Shown here: one piece after another, positions 47,130 to 57,733 of the stretch | Numbering within the stretch: the stretch's first letter is position 1 | How the letters are laid out: each line of letters opens with the position of its first letter | Source of the DNA: Hymenobacter cellulosilyticus | GTDB taxonomy: Bacteria > Bacteroidota > Bacteroidia > Cytophagales > Hymenobacteraceae | Assembly: GCF_022919215.1 (NCBI RefSeq) | Contig: NZ_CP095046.1 | Coordinates: forward strand, 3,896,501 to 3,960,500 | Direction: 5' to 3' | DNA: 64,000 bases | Notes under the pieces: generated by a model | The model's input: only the letters and a program-made list of their open reading frames with translations | Told to the model about the DNA's origin: nothing | Databases searched by the model: none | Translations under genes and position numbers: made by a program

Positions 47130-48832
47130 ATGCGTTTACCTTTACCCGGGTTATTCCTGGCACTTTGCCTGCCTGCGCTGCAAGCTTCTGCGGGGATACC
47201 CTCACCATTGCGCCTACCTATTATCATATTGATAAGGCCAAAAGTCTGATAGTCGTCAATAAGAACGTAGCAGATATGAATGTGGGCCGCCGTAGCGCCA
47301 CTAGTCATCTGCTGCTCGATGAGGTGTATAGCTTTGCCCAGGCCCAGACCCAGCTCCAAACCACCGGCTCGTACCAGGTCAGCCGGGCCGGCGCCACCTA
47401 TTCCGTGTACTTTACCACGCTGCCGGTAGTGCATATCTCCACGAAAAAGCAAATCGTGGACACTCCCAGCGTGTACGCGCAGTTTTCCCTGTCCGAAACC
47501 AACGGCACGTATACTGAGTCCAATATCGGCGTGGAAATTCGGGGCGCCTATTCCCAGACCTATCCGAAAAAGTCGTTCGAGCTAAGCTTCTGGGACGATA
47601 CCACCGGGGCCGTAAGCCGGGATGTAAGCCTGCTACGGATGCGCACCGACAACAAGTGGAACCTGCAGGCCATGTACAATGAGCCCCTGCGCCTGCGCAG
47701 CAAAGTAGCCAACGAGGTGTGGCAGGATATGCACCAGGTGTATTACAAGACGGCCGAGCCGGAGGCCAAAAACGGCATTGCCATAACCTACGTCGAGCTT
47801 TTCCTCAACGAGGAGTACCGGGGCGTGTACGCCCTCAGCGAACGGATCGACCGCAAGCAGCTGAAGCTGAAAAAGTACAGCAACGGCATCAAAGGAGAGC
47901 TCTACAAGGGCAGCGACTGGGGTGGGGCCGTAACGTTTACCAGCCTGCCGCCTTTCGATAATACCAGCGAAACTTGGGGTGGCTTTGAATACAAGCACCC
48001 CGAGGAGGAAATTAACTGGACCAACCTCTACAACTTGGTAGACTTCGTCAAGAACAGCTCCGACGAAATCTTCTACCGGGATTACCGCAAGTGGTTCGAG
48101 CTCAACAACGCCGTCGATTACTACATCTTTCTGAACCTGACCCGGGCCACGGACAACACGGGCAAAAATATCTACATCGCCAAGTACAAAACCGGGGAGC
48201 CGTATTACTACGTGCCCTGGGACCTGGATGGGGTCTTTGGCACCAACTGGCTGGGCCAGACCAGCAACACCACCGACGACATCCTCTCTAACGGTCTCTA
48301 CGACCGGCTGCTGCAGGATTGCTCGCCGACGGGCTTCCGGGCCACGCTGCGCAAGCGCTGGGCCGAGCTGCGCGCCGGCACCCTAACCCAGGAGCGCATT
48401 ATGGGCAAGTTTGCCGCGAACCACGCCTACCTTGTCGCCAACAACGTGTACGAGCGGGAAAGTACCACCTGGCCCGGCTTCGGCTTCAGCAGCTCGGACC
48501 TGGTGTATACCGACGGCTGGCTCAGAAACCGCCTGAGCTACCTCGATACTGTGTTCAGCCAGCCCTGTTCACCCTTGCTGGCCGCCGCTGCCGCCGGGCC
48601 CGCCCGCAGCCTGAAGCTGTATCCCAACCCGGCCCATGACAAGCTCACGCTGGAAAACAGCGGCGCCCCGGCCGAGGTATGGATTCGGGACCTGCAGGGC
48701 AGAACCGTGCTGCAGATGCGCCTGCCGGGCGGAGTCAACACGCTCGACGTGGGTCATCTGGCCAAGGGCCTCTACGTGGCCACCATTCTCAGCAACCAAA
48801 CCCTGAAAACGGAAAAGCTGCTGCTCAACTAA
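47130..48832 (+). CDS. CotH kinase family protein with T9SS sorting domain, one frame break
   Basis: ATG 47130 opens a signal peptide (MRLPLPGLFLALCLPALQA) that is out of frame with the body until one G is added at 47192-47195 (ASAGDTLTIAP). The body is a CotH-type atypical kinase: GVEIRGAYSQTYPKKSFEL, NEEYRGVYALSERIDR, IKGELYKGSDW and the catalytic-loop-like WDLDGVFGTNW. The last 75 residues (LKLYPNPAHDKLTL to KLLLN) are a T9SS sorting domain, so the protein is exported to the surface. Spore-coat CotH phosphorylates coat proteins; what a surface CotH phosphorylates here is unknown. Corrected length is 567 residues. Confidence 0.85.
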
Positions 48833-48861
48833 GCCCGGGAGCTAACCTTGCTGCTCTGAAC

Positions 48862-48900
48862 AGAAACAGCCGCCCGAGCGTATCGGGGCGGCTGTTTCTA
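48862..48900 (+). terminator. terminator after CotH gene
   Basis: AGAAACAGCCGCCC...GGGCGGCTGTTTCT. Palindromic, so it may serve both CotH and the convergent histidine kinase. Confidence 0.8.
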
Positions 48901-48984
48901 TAATGCACTAGTGGAAAGGGTAGCACCCCATGCTTATTGATTTCGAACATCACAACCACCCGGGGCCGGCTGTGGGGCATTAAC

Positions 48985-50732
48985 TTAAGCTGGGCCCGCT
49001 TCGGGCAGGGTCACGGTGAAGGTCGTGCCGACGTTAGGCGTACTGCTAACGTCCAGCGTGCCGCCGCGCTGCTGGATAATGGTTTGAATCATGTGCAGGC
49101 CCAGTCCCGCGCCTTCACCCTCGGCCGTCAAACGGGTGAAGGGCTGAAACAGGCGGGCCCGGTCCCGGGGCAGGTCGATGCCGCGCCCGTTGTCGGCCAC
49201 CGTGAGCACCACTTCCGTGCCCTGCCTACGGGTGTGCACCTGAATCACCGGCGCCCGGTCGACGGCCCGGTACTTGAGGGCGTTGTGCACCAGGTTTTTC
49301 ACGATGCTTTCCAGGTAGATGCGCGGGTAGAGCGTGCGGGGCGCCGCGTGAAAGTCGGCCGTGAGCCGGCCCTGTTGCTGGTGCAGCAGCTCGGCTACTT
49401 CAGCCTGCACCGTGGCGAATACATCGGCAAAAGCCACCACTTCCGTAGCGGGAGCTGCCGCCCCGTGCTGGGCGTGCACTACCTGCAGCAGGCCCTGCAC
49501 CGTGCCGGTAAGCCGCTCTATTTCCTGATCCAGCAGCGTCAGGACGTGGTCTTTGGTGGGGCCGGGTGCTTCTTCCCGGTACACGTCCAGCAGGCTCCGC
49601 AGATTCGTGGCCGGCGCTTTTAAGTCGTGCGCCACAATGTGTACGAAGGAGTCCAGCGAGGTATTGGCCTCGCGCAGGGCCTGGTTGAGGCGTTGGGCCT
49701 CGTGCGTGGCGGTGGCCCGCGCCAGCGCCCGGCCCGCGTAGTCGGCCACCAGGTCGAAAAAGGTAAGGTAGGCTTCGTCCAGCGGCCGGCGCGCACTCAG
49801 GCCCACGATTAGGATGTTCACCGTGCCCGTACTGGGGCCGACTTGTAGGGGAAGGAGCAGGGCCTGTGTGGGCGGCTCCGGCCACGAGCCGATGGGCCAG
49901 GAGTTAAACCGCTCCGCCAGGCTTTCTACCAGCAGCGGCGTGCCCGATTGAATTGCCTCGGCCAGCGGCCAGCCCCGGGCGGTGGTCCGGCCGGAGCCGT
50001 AGGCAGCGTAGCCGGGGCGGCCGGCTCGCCGGCCGGCAAGCCGAACCAGGCGCGCAGTTGAGCCTGCGGGGCGTTCGGCTCGTGGGTATAGAGCAGGGCA
50101 AAGGGAATGTCGGCCGCGTTGGTGGCCAGTGCTGCAATGATGTGCTGGGCGACTTCGGCGGGCAAAGCCGACAGGGCCGTTTGGGCCGTCAGGTGCTGCA
50201 GCAGCGCCAGGCGGCGCTGCTGCAGCACCGCGGTAGTGGTTTCCAGCGTCGTTACGAAGATGCCCCCAACCGTGCCGGCCTCGTCGTAAATCGGGCTGTG
50301 GGAGAAGGTGAAGTAGGCCTCCTCCACGAAGCCCCGGCGGTTGGGCAGCACCAGCTTGTTCTCGAAAAACGTGGTTTGCCCCGCAAGCACGGGCTCGAAG
50401 ATGGAAAGCAGAAACGGCCACATCTCCCGCCACCAGGGCTCGGCAGGCTGACCCAGCGCGCCGGGGTGCTTGCTTTGCATGATGGTAGCGTACCCATCGT
50501 TGTAGAAGTGAATCAGCTCCGGGCCCCAGTGCACCATCATGGGAAAGCGGGAGCCCAGCATAATGTTGACGGCTGAGCGCAGGCTTTGCGGCCAGGTGCG
50601 TATCGCCCCGAGCTGGGTAGCCGACCAATCCAGGGCCCGGATGCGGGCTCCCATTTCGCCGCCGCTGGGAAACAGGTGAGCTGCTAAAGCTTCATCGGAT
50701 AGCGCGTCTTCGGCAGCAGGGGAAAGGGACAT
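48985..50732 (-). CDS. PAS-GAF sensor histidine kinase, one frame break
   Basis: The soluble kinase starts at ATG 50732 (MSLSPAAEDALSD). The PAS-type module (about 40-165) contains a MMVHWGPELIHFYNDGYA segment common in Cytophagales kinases. A GAF domain follows (about 180-335), then the DHp helix with about His369 in VAHDLKAPATN. The ATPase domain has NLVHNALKYRA, VADNGRGI and GAGLGLHMIQ. It has no receiver and no membrane helix. The PAS/GAF and GAF/DHp parts are in different frames until one base is added at 50014-50017 (PAAPGYAAYGSG), for 582 residues. The cognate regulator is not in the window. The ligand is unknown. Confidence 0.87.
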
Positions 50733-51169
50733 AGAAGCACTTAGTACCGAATGGGAATGTATAGATACAAAAAGTATGTGGGCTCTGGTAACGTAAAAAA
50801 GCTGGAACCGTTCTGTTTCGACGGTGGAGCTACAGCTTCCACAGTAGGGCTGGTTGCGCGTTAAAGCTTGGTCTGAACTCTCGCCAGTGGAAGGTTCTAG
50901 GTGCAGGCAGTGCCCCTGCGGCAACAGCAGTAGCTACTGGCTTGATGTCTTTCTTCTTAGTGTATTCTGCTTAGAAGAAAAGATAGCCTTCGTGGTTTTA
51001 TCAGCGGTGGTAACTAATTAAGCCGCACTAGGTCTGTTGATTGTATCTGTGATATAGTATCTGAATGAATACTGGCATCACAGGCATATAGACCAAGAGA
51101 AGCTATAATGCCGAAAAGGCTAAAAGCATACCACACAAAAGAGAAAGCAAAGAGAAGGTTGACGGCCAA
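50733..51169. other. intergenic region between the kinase and accC
   Basis: No gene is seen. It holds the kinase leader and a moderately AT-rich stretch (50940-51170). Small open frames have no coding character. Confidence 0.4.
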
Positions 51170-51200
51170 GAAAAAAGCCCGACCAATCGGCCGGGCTTTC
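51170..51200 (-). terminator. terminator after accC
   Basis: On the minus strand AAAGCCCGGCCGATTGGTCGGGCTTTTTT, a clear stem with T run. Confidence 0.85.
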
Positions 51201-51224
51201 AAATCTAACAAGGAAACAAGCGCC

Positions 51225-52730
<1,506 letters not shown>

Positions 52731-52770
52731 GCGGTGGGAGTGGAGAGAAAGGCGTAGTGAAGAAGTAGAA

Positions 52771-52892
52771 GAACGTCATGTCGAACATTCTGCGCTTCAG
52801 GCAGAGAAGAGGTATTTCGCGTGCGGTCGTTGGTAATGCTGTATTATTACCACTGCACGCGAGATTCCTCGCGAAGCTCGAAATGACGTTCT
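52771..52892. repeat. nested palindromic intergenic element
   Basis: Outer arms AACGTCATGTCGAACATT and GCTCGAAATGACGTT pair loosely across about 120 bases. Inner arms CGCGTGC / GCACGCG and TTGGTAAT / ATTATTACCA are strong. It sits between accC and the oxoamine synthase. It recalls repeated palindromes of Hymenobacter relatives, distinct in sequence from the element at 36188. Confidence 0.65.
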
Positions 52893-53015
52893 GTTGGTGA
52901 TGTTCTGGGAAAGAGCGTCAAAATCAATTCCTGCCCAAAGAAACGCCATTCTGCCTAGTCCGTAAAACGGGCAGGCTATTTTTCGTGGAGTTGGAAGCCT
53001 CGCGCGCAGGGGCTA

Positions 53016-53041
53016 CTTTTGCAGATTGCCATAACTTTGTA
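53016..53041 (+). promoter_or_regulatory. tandem -7 elements of the oxoamine synthase gene
   Basis: TACTTTTG at 53016-53023 with TTG at 52993-52995 (20-base spacer), and a second full match TAACTTTG at 53034-53041. Confidence 0.55.
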
Positions 53042-53106
53042 CTTTATCGGATGGTTGAACCCCCAGCCACCCATCTGTTTCCTTTTCACATTTAACCCTT
53101 TCCCTC

Positions 53107-54351
53107 GTGGATCTTTTCGAAAAGATTGCCGCGAACCGCGGCCCACTGGGCAGCCATTCGCACTACGCCCACGGCTATTTTACCTTCCCCAAGCTGGAAG
53201 GCGAAATCGAGCCCCGTATGATTTTTCGCGGCAAAGAGGTTCTTACCTGGAGTCTGAATAATTATCTGGGCCTGGCCAACCACCCCGAAGTACGCAAGGC
53301 CGACGCTGATGCCGCTGCCCAGTACGGCATGGCTCTGCCCATGGGCGCGCGCATGATGTCGGGCAACTCCAACCTGCATGAGCAGCTGGAAAGTGAGCTG
53401 GCCGACTTCGTGCAGAAGCCCGACTGCATGCTGCTAAACTTCGGCTACCAGGGCGTGGTGTCCATTATCGACGCCATGGTGGGCCGCCACGACGTGATTG
53501 TGTATGATGCCGAGTCGCACGCCTGCATCATTGACGGGGTGCGCCTGCACGCGGGCAAGCGCTTCGTGTACGTGCACAACGACATGGAGAGCCTGGAGAA
53601 ACAGTTGGAGCGCGCCAAGCGCATCACCGACGAAACCGGCGGTGGTATTCTGGTCATCACTGAGGGCGTATTCGGCATGTCGGGCAACCAGGGCAACCTG
53701 CGCGGCGTGGTGGCCATGAAGGAGAAATACGAGTTCCGTTTGTTCGTCGATGATGCCCACGGCTTCGGCACCATGGGCGCTACGGGCGCCGGAACGGGCG
53801 AAGAACAGGGCGTACAGGACGGTATTGACCTTTATTTTTCGACCTTCGCCAAGAGCATGGCCAGCATCGGTGCCTTCGTGGCCGGGCCGGAAAGCGTAAT
53901 TGAATATTTGCGCTACAACATGCGCAGCCAGATTTTCGCCAAATCCCTGCCTATGCCGCTCGTAGTGGGCGCCATTAAGCGTCTGGAGCTGCTGCGCACC
54001 CGGCCCGAGCTGAAAGACAACCTGTGGACCGTAGTACGGGCCCTGCAGAGCGGCTTGCGCGAAAAAGGCTTCAATATCGGCACCACCACCTCGCCCGTAA
54101 CGCCGGTATTCCTGAACGGCCAAATTCCCGATGCCACGCAAATAACCTTCGATCTGCGTGAGAATCACGGTATTTTCTGCTCAATCGTGGTCTATCCGGT
54201 GGTTCCGAAGGGCGTAATCATGCTTCGCCTGATTCCCACGGCGGCTCACTCCCTGAGCGACGTGGATATGACCATCAAGGCATTCGAAGTAGTGGCCGAG
54301 AAGCTCGATAAGGGCCTTTATTCCAAAACAGAGGCCGTTCCGGCCAGCTAG
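53107..54351 (+). CDS. alpha-oxoamine synthase (serine palmitoyltransferase / cysteate acyltransferase type)
   Basis: The 414-residue PLP enzyme starts at GTG 53107. It has the family pattern: WSLNNYLGLANHPEV, GARMMSGNSNLHEQLE, DDAHGFGTMG, and the PLP lysine at about Lys249 in STFAKSMASIG. The family condenses an acyl-CoA with an amino acid. The members to consider are serine palmitoyltransferase (sphingolipids), the cysteate acyltransferase that makes sulfonolipid capnine, AONS (biotin) and KBL. The absence of biotin genes and the Bacteroidota context favour a sphingolipid/sulfonolipid role, but this is inference. It is monocistronic, between a palindrome and a strong terminator. Confidence 0.85.
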   Translation: MDLFEKIAANRGPLGSHSHYAHGYFTFPKLEGEIEPRMIFRGKEVLTWSLNNYLGLANHPEVRKADADAAAQYGMALPMGARMMSGNSNLHEQLESELADFVQKPDCMLLNFGYQGVVSIIDAMVGRHDVIVYDAESHACIIDGVRLHAGKRFVYVHNDMESLEKQLERAKRITDETGGGILVITEGVFGMSGNQGNLRGVVAMKEKYEFRLFVDDAHGFGTMGATGAGTGEEQGVQDGIDLYFSTFAKSMASIGAFVAGPESVIEYLRYNMRSQIFAKSLPMPLVVGAIKRLELLRTRPELKDNLWTVVRALQSGLREKGFNIGTTTSPVTPVFLNGQIPDATQITFDLRENHGIFCSIVVYPVVPKGVIMLRLIPTAAHSLSDVDMTIKAFEVVAEKLDKGLYSKTEAVPAS

Positions 54352-54374
54352 GCCAGTTTTCAAAACTGCCTGAC

Positions 54375-54413
54375 AAGGGGCGCTTTTCTACGGGAAAGCG
54401 CCCCTTGTTTTTT
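54375..54413 (+). terminator. terminator after the oxoamine synthase gene
   Basis: AAGGGGCGCTTT / AAAGCGCCCCTT followed by GTTTTTT. Confidence 0.9.
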
Positions 54414-54598
54414 GCATTATTCCTATGATATTCAATAAGTATTATATTCTGGAAACGGGGTTTGATTTCGACAAAACCTAGCTTCATTAGCTGCTAGGGC
54501 CATTTTGAAAAAAAATTACAACTATTGCTTGTATTTGAAATCCCAGTATATTAGGGCCGTTCAATAACATCAAACCCACACCAATCAACCTTTTTCCC

Positions 54599-54877
54599 AT
54601 GAGCAATTATAGCCAACTGAAAGACCTCGTACTCTCCCTGGAATCGGACTTCGAGAAGTTCTACGACAAGCAGAACTCGGCCGCCGGTACCCGGGTGCGC
54701 AAGGGTATGCAGGAGCTGAAGAACCTGGCCCAGACCATCCGCACGGAAGTGCAGAACGCCAAGAACAGCGCCGCTGGTGACGCTGGTGCTGCTGCTGGTG
54801 CTGCCAAGGCTGCTCCCGCCAAGAAAGCTGCTGCTCCGGCCGCCGCTAAGAAAGCTGCTCCTGCCAAGAAGAAGTAG
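54599..54877 (+). CDS. histone H1-like DNA-binding protein
   Basis: The 92-residue protein has a helical N-terminal half (SQLKDLVLSLESDFEKFYDK, GTRVRKGMQELKNLAQTIRTE) and a tail of Ala/Lys/Pro repeats (AKAAPAKKAAAPAAAKKAAPAKKK). This is the Hc1-like plan widespread in Bacteroidota. It probably compacts DNA as an abundant nucleoid protein. The leader is AT-rich with ACAATATTAGGGCC-like words; no exact consensus is seen. A bidirectional terminator separates it from convergent tyrS. Confidence 0.88.
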   Translation: MSNYSQLKDLVLSLESDFEKFYDKQNSAAGTRVRKGMQELKNLAQTIRTEVQNAKNSAAGDAGAAAGAAKAAPAKKAAAPAAAKKAAPAKKK

Positions 54878-54927
54878 TTCTGCGTTTGACCAGTTTGCCA
54901 GCTCTTGTTGCTGGTTGATGAGTCAAC

Positions 54928-54960
54928 AAAAAGGCCCCGCCATGCTGGCGGGGCCTTTTT
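54928..54960. terminator. bidirectional terminator between histone-like gene and tyrS
   Basis: AAAAAGGCCCCGCC / GGCGGGGCCTTTTT, perfect 14-base stem with T runs on both strands. Confidence 0.92.
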
Positions 54961-54988
54961 GCTTAAGGGCTGAACCGGAGGGAACGGG

Positions 54989-56292
54989 TTATACCAATTC
55001 CACGAGGAAGTATTCCTTCTTACCTTTTTTTACCACCAGGTATTTCTCGTGCAGCAAAGCTAAGTCGGCCACCAGTGTTTCGGGTGAGGTCAACTTGGTG
55101 CCGTTCACGCTTAGGCCATTGGACTGCACCAGCTTGCGGACTTCGCCCCGCGAGGACAGAATCTGCTTATCGGTAGCGTCGCTGAGCAGCACGGCTACGT
55201 TCAGGTCGGCAGTGGCCGTGCGGGGAACCTGTAGATGGGGCAAGCCGGCAAAGGCATCACGCAGGGTTTGCTCGCTCAGGGTCGAGAGGTCCCCGCCCTT
55301 GCCGAACAATACTTCGGAGGCGGCTACAGCCGCTTCGTAGGCCGCCTCCGAGTGCACCCGGATGGTTACGTCCTTGGCCAAAGCCTTCTGCAGGGTTTTC
55401 AGGCCGGGGTTTTGGGCGTGCTCGGCCTCAATGGCCTTAATTTCTTCTTCCGTCAGCAGCGTAAACACCCGAATCAGGCGGGGGCATCTACGTCTTCAGC
55501 CCGCAGGAAGAACTGGTAGAACTGGTAAGGCGAGGTCATCGTCGGATCGAGCCACACGGTGCCAGTTTCGCTCTTGCCGTACTTGGTGCCGTCGGCCTTG
55601 GTAATGAGCTGGCCGGTTAGGGCGTAGGCTTTGCCCTCGCCGCCGCTCATGCGCCGGATCAGCTCGGTGCCGGTGGTAATGTTGCCCCACTGGTCACTGG
55701 CGCCCATTTGCAGGGTCGTACCCAGCTCTTTGTAGAGGTGGAAGAAGTCGTAGCCCTGCAGCAGCTGGTAGCTGAACTCGGTGTAGCTCAGGCCCTCGGC
55801 GCCGGAGTCCTCGTTGCCGCTGATGCGGCGCTTCACCGAGTCCTTAGCCATCATGTAGTTTACCGTCAGGTGCTTGCCCACTTCGCGCAGGAAGCCCAGG
55901 AAGCCGAAGTCCTTAAACCAGTCGTAGTTGTTGACCACTTTGGCGCCGGTGGGCGAGTCGTCGAATACCAGGAACTTCTCCAGTTGGGCCTGAATTCCGG
56001 CCTGATTGCGGCGCAGGGCCTCTTCGTCGAGCAGGTTGCGCTCGGCCGACTTGCCGCTAGGGTCGCCAATCATGCCAGTGGCGCCGCCTACCAGGGCCAG
56101 GGGGCGGTGGCCGGCGCGCTGCAGGTGTACCAGCAGCATGATGGTAGCCAGGTTGCCGATGTGCAAAGACGAGGCCGTGGGGTCGAAGCCGATGTAACCG
56201 GTGATGGGCGCGTTCTGGCGCAAATGCTCATCGGTGCCGGGCATCATGTCGTGAAACATCCCGCGCCAGCGGAGCTCTTCAAGTAAGTCCAA
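54989..56292 (-). CDS. tyrS: tyrosine-tRNA ligase, one frame break
   Basis: This class I synthetase charges tRNA-Tyr. The catalytic domain has [14 protein letters not shown] (HIGH-like), the Tyr-binding region, and [19 protein letters not shown] (KMSKS-like KYGKS). The C-terminal S4-like RNA-binding domain has [10 protein letters not shown]. The two parts are in different frames. Adding one base to the run at 55480-55484 gives [12 protein letters not shown] and 434 residues, the normal length. The start is TTG 56292 ([11 protein letters not shown]), preceded directly by the TTTCACC repeat leader. A TyrRS split at this point would be inactive, so an assembly error is inferred. It is divergent from holA. 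Confidence 0.94.
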
Positions 56293-56322
56293 GGGTGAAA
56301 TAGTGAAATGGTGAATTGGTGA
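56292..56322 (-). repeat. TTTCACC-type repeat in the tyrS leader
   Basis: On the minus strand this is ACTCACCAATTCACCATTTCACTATTTCACCC, directly before the TTG start. It contains the exact 20-mer also found at 35003-35022 before the M23 peptidase. Confidence 0.8.
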
Positions 56323-56376
56323 GTTTTTCGGGCCAATAGGGTCAGGCAGCAGCCCGGCTCACCATACGTAAGGCTG

Positions 56377-56384
56377 CAAAGGTA
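56377..56384 (-). promoter_or_regulatory. -7 element of tyrS
   Basis: Minus strand TACCTTTG, full consensus, 13 bases from the holA element on the other strand, so the two promoters overlap back to back. Confidence 0.6.
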
Positions 56385-56396
56385 AAAGTACGGTGG

Positions 56397-56404
56397 TACA
56401 TTTG
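56397..56404 (+). promoter_or_regulatory. -7 element of holA
   Basis: TACATTTG, full consensus, about 68 bases before the GTG start. Confidence 0.6.
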
Positions 56405-56434
56405 CGCGCAGAAAAAGAGTGGCCACCTCCCCGG

Positions 56435-56467
56435 CAACTCACCCTTTCACCATTTCACTATCTCCCC
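56435..56467 (+). repeat. TTTCACC-type repeat in the holA leader
   Basis: CAACTCACCCTTTCACCATTTCACTATCTCCCC lies directly before the GTG start of holA. It forms an inverted pair with the tyrS leader repeat around the shared promoter region. Confidence 0.8.
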
Positions 56468-56471
56468 GCCT

Positions 56472-57527
56472 GTGCCCAACCTTTCGGCCGACGAAATTCT
56501 GCAGCAGCTGCGCCAGCGGCAATACGCGCCCGTGTACTTCCTGCAAGGGGAGGAGCCCTACTACGTGGACCATATTGCCGATATCCTGGAAAAATACGTG
56601 CTGCCCGAGCACGACCGGGGCTTCAACCAGGTGGTGCTCTACGGCAAGGATACCGACGTGGCCACCATTCTGGGCCAGGCCCGGCGCTTTCCGATGATGG
56701 CCGAACGCTCGGTTGTGATTGTGAAGGAAGCCCAGGCCGTGGCCGATCTGGAATCGGACAAGACGTTTCCGTTTCTGGAAGCCTACCTGAAAAACCCGCT
56801 CAGCACTACCGTGCTCGTGTTTTGCTACAAGCACAAAACCCTGGATGCTCGTAAGAAGCTGGGCAAGCTGCTTTCCGAAAAGGCGGTGGTAATGACCAGC
56901 AAGAAAATCTACGACAACCAGGTGCCGGCCTGGATTACGAGCTACGTGCGCGGCAAAAAGCAGCAGATAACCGGGCAGGCCACGGCTATGCTGGCCGAGT
57001 ACATCGGCACCGAGCTGGGCCGGCTGACCAACGAAATCGACAAGCTGCTACTCAACGTGAAGCCCAACCAGGGCATCGACGAGGAGCTGGTGCAGCGCAT
57101 GGTGGGCATCAGCAAGGACTACAACATCTTTGAGCTGCAGAAGGCCCTGGTGCAGCGCGACGTGCTTAAGGCCAACCGCATCCTGGGCTACTTCGAGGCC
57201 AACCCCAAGGCCAACCCGCTGATTCCGAACCTGACCCTGCTCTTCGGCTTCTTTACCAAGCTGCTGGTGCTGCACCAGCGCGGCAACCCCAGTGACGCCG
57301 ACTTTAAGAAGCTGGGCATCATGAACAGCTTCGCCCAGAAAGAATACAGCCAGGCCCTGCGCGTGTACGACTTCGGCCGCACCCGCGACATTATCCACCT
57401 GCTGCGCCGGGCCGATTTGCAGAGCAAGGGCGTGGAAAGCGGCTCGATGAGCGACGGGGAGATTCTGCGGGAGCTGGTGTTTCTGATTTTACACCCCGTG
57501 CCGCTGAGCGCCGTGACGGGCGGCTAA
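56472..57527 (+). CDS. holA: DNA polymerase III subunit delta
   Basis: The 351-residue clamp-loader subunit opens the beta sliding clamp. It has the delta pattern: APVYFLQGEEPYYVDHIADIL, a Walker-like but non-catalytic AAA+ core (DRGFNQVVLYGKDTD), TVLVFCYKHKTLD, and the C-terminal collar domain (GELGRLTNEIDKLLL, FELQKALVQRDVLKANRIL). GTG 56472 is the start: no ATG precedes the family N-terminus and the repeat leader abuts it. No partner is in the operon; kaiC begins 206 bases downstream with its own start region. Confidence 0.9.
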   Translation: MPNLSADEILQQLRQRQYAPVYFLQGEEPYYVDHIADILEKYVLPEHDRGFNQVVLYGKDTDVATILGQARRFPMMAERSVVIVKEAQAVADLESDKTFPFLEAYLKNPLSTTVLVFCYKHKTLDARKKLGKLLSEKAVVMTSKKIYDNQVPAWITSYVRGKKQQITGQATAMLAEYIGTELGRLTNEIDKLLLNVKPNQGIDEELVQRMVGISKDYNIFELQKALVQRDVLKANRILGYFEANPKANPLIPNLTLLFGFFTKLLVLHQRGNPSDADFKKLGIMNSFAQKEYSQALRVYDFGRTRDIIHLLRRADLQSKGVESGSMSDGEILRELVFLILHPVPLSAVTGG

Positions 57528-57733
57528 GTTGCCTAATGATGCAGGCCGGGTGGGGTAAGGAGTTGGCAGGCTATAGGTTATCTTAAATTGATTTTATACG
57601 TTGAGCTTAATACGAGGCGCCATAAACGGCCTGTAAAGCTCATCGGTAGGGTTTTCGGGCTACTCCGAACCCACTCAGACGGCAGAAAGCCGTACCTTGG
57701 GCCAAGCATTTCTTATGCTGAAATACTCCATGC
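57528..57733. other. kaiC leader region
   Basis: About 200 bases without a gene. TACCTTGG at 57693-57700 is one base from the -7 consensus and would give a 33-base leader for kaiC. Confidence 0.4.
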
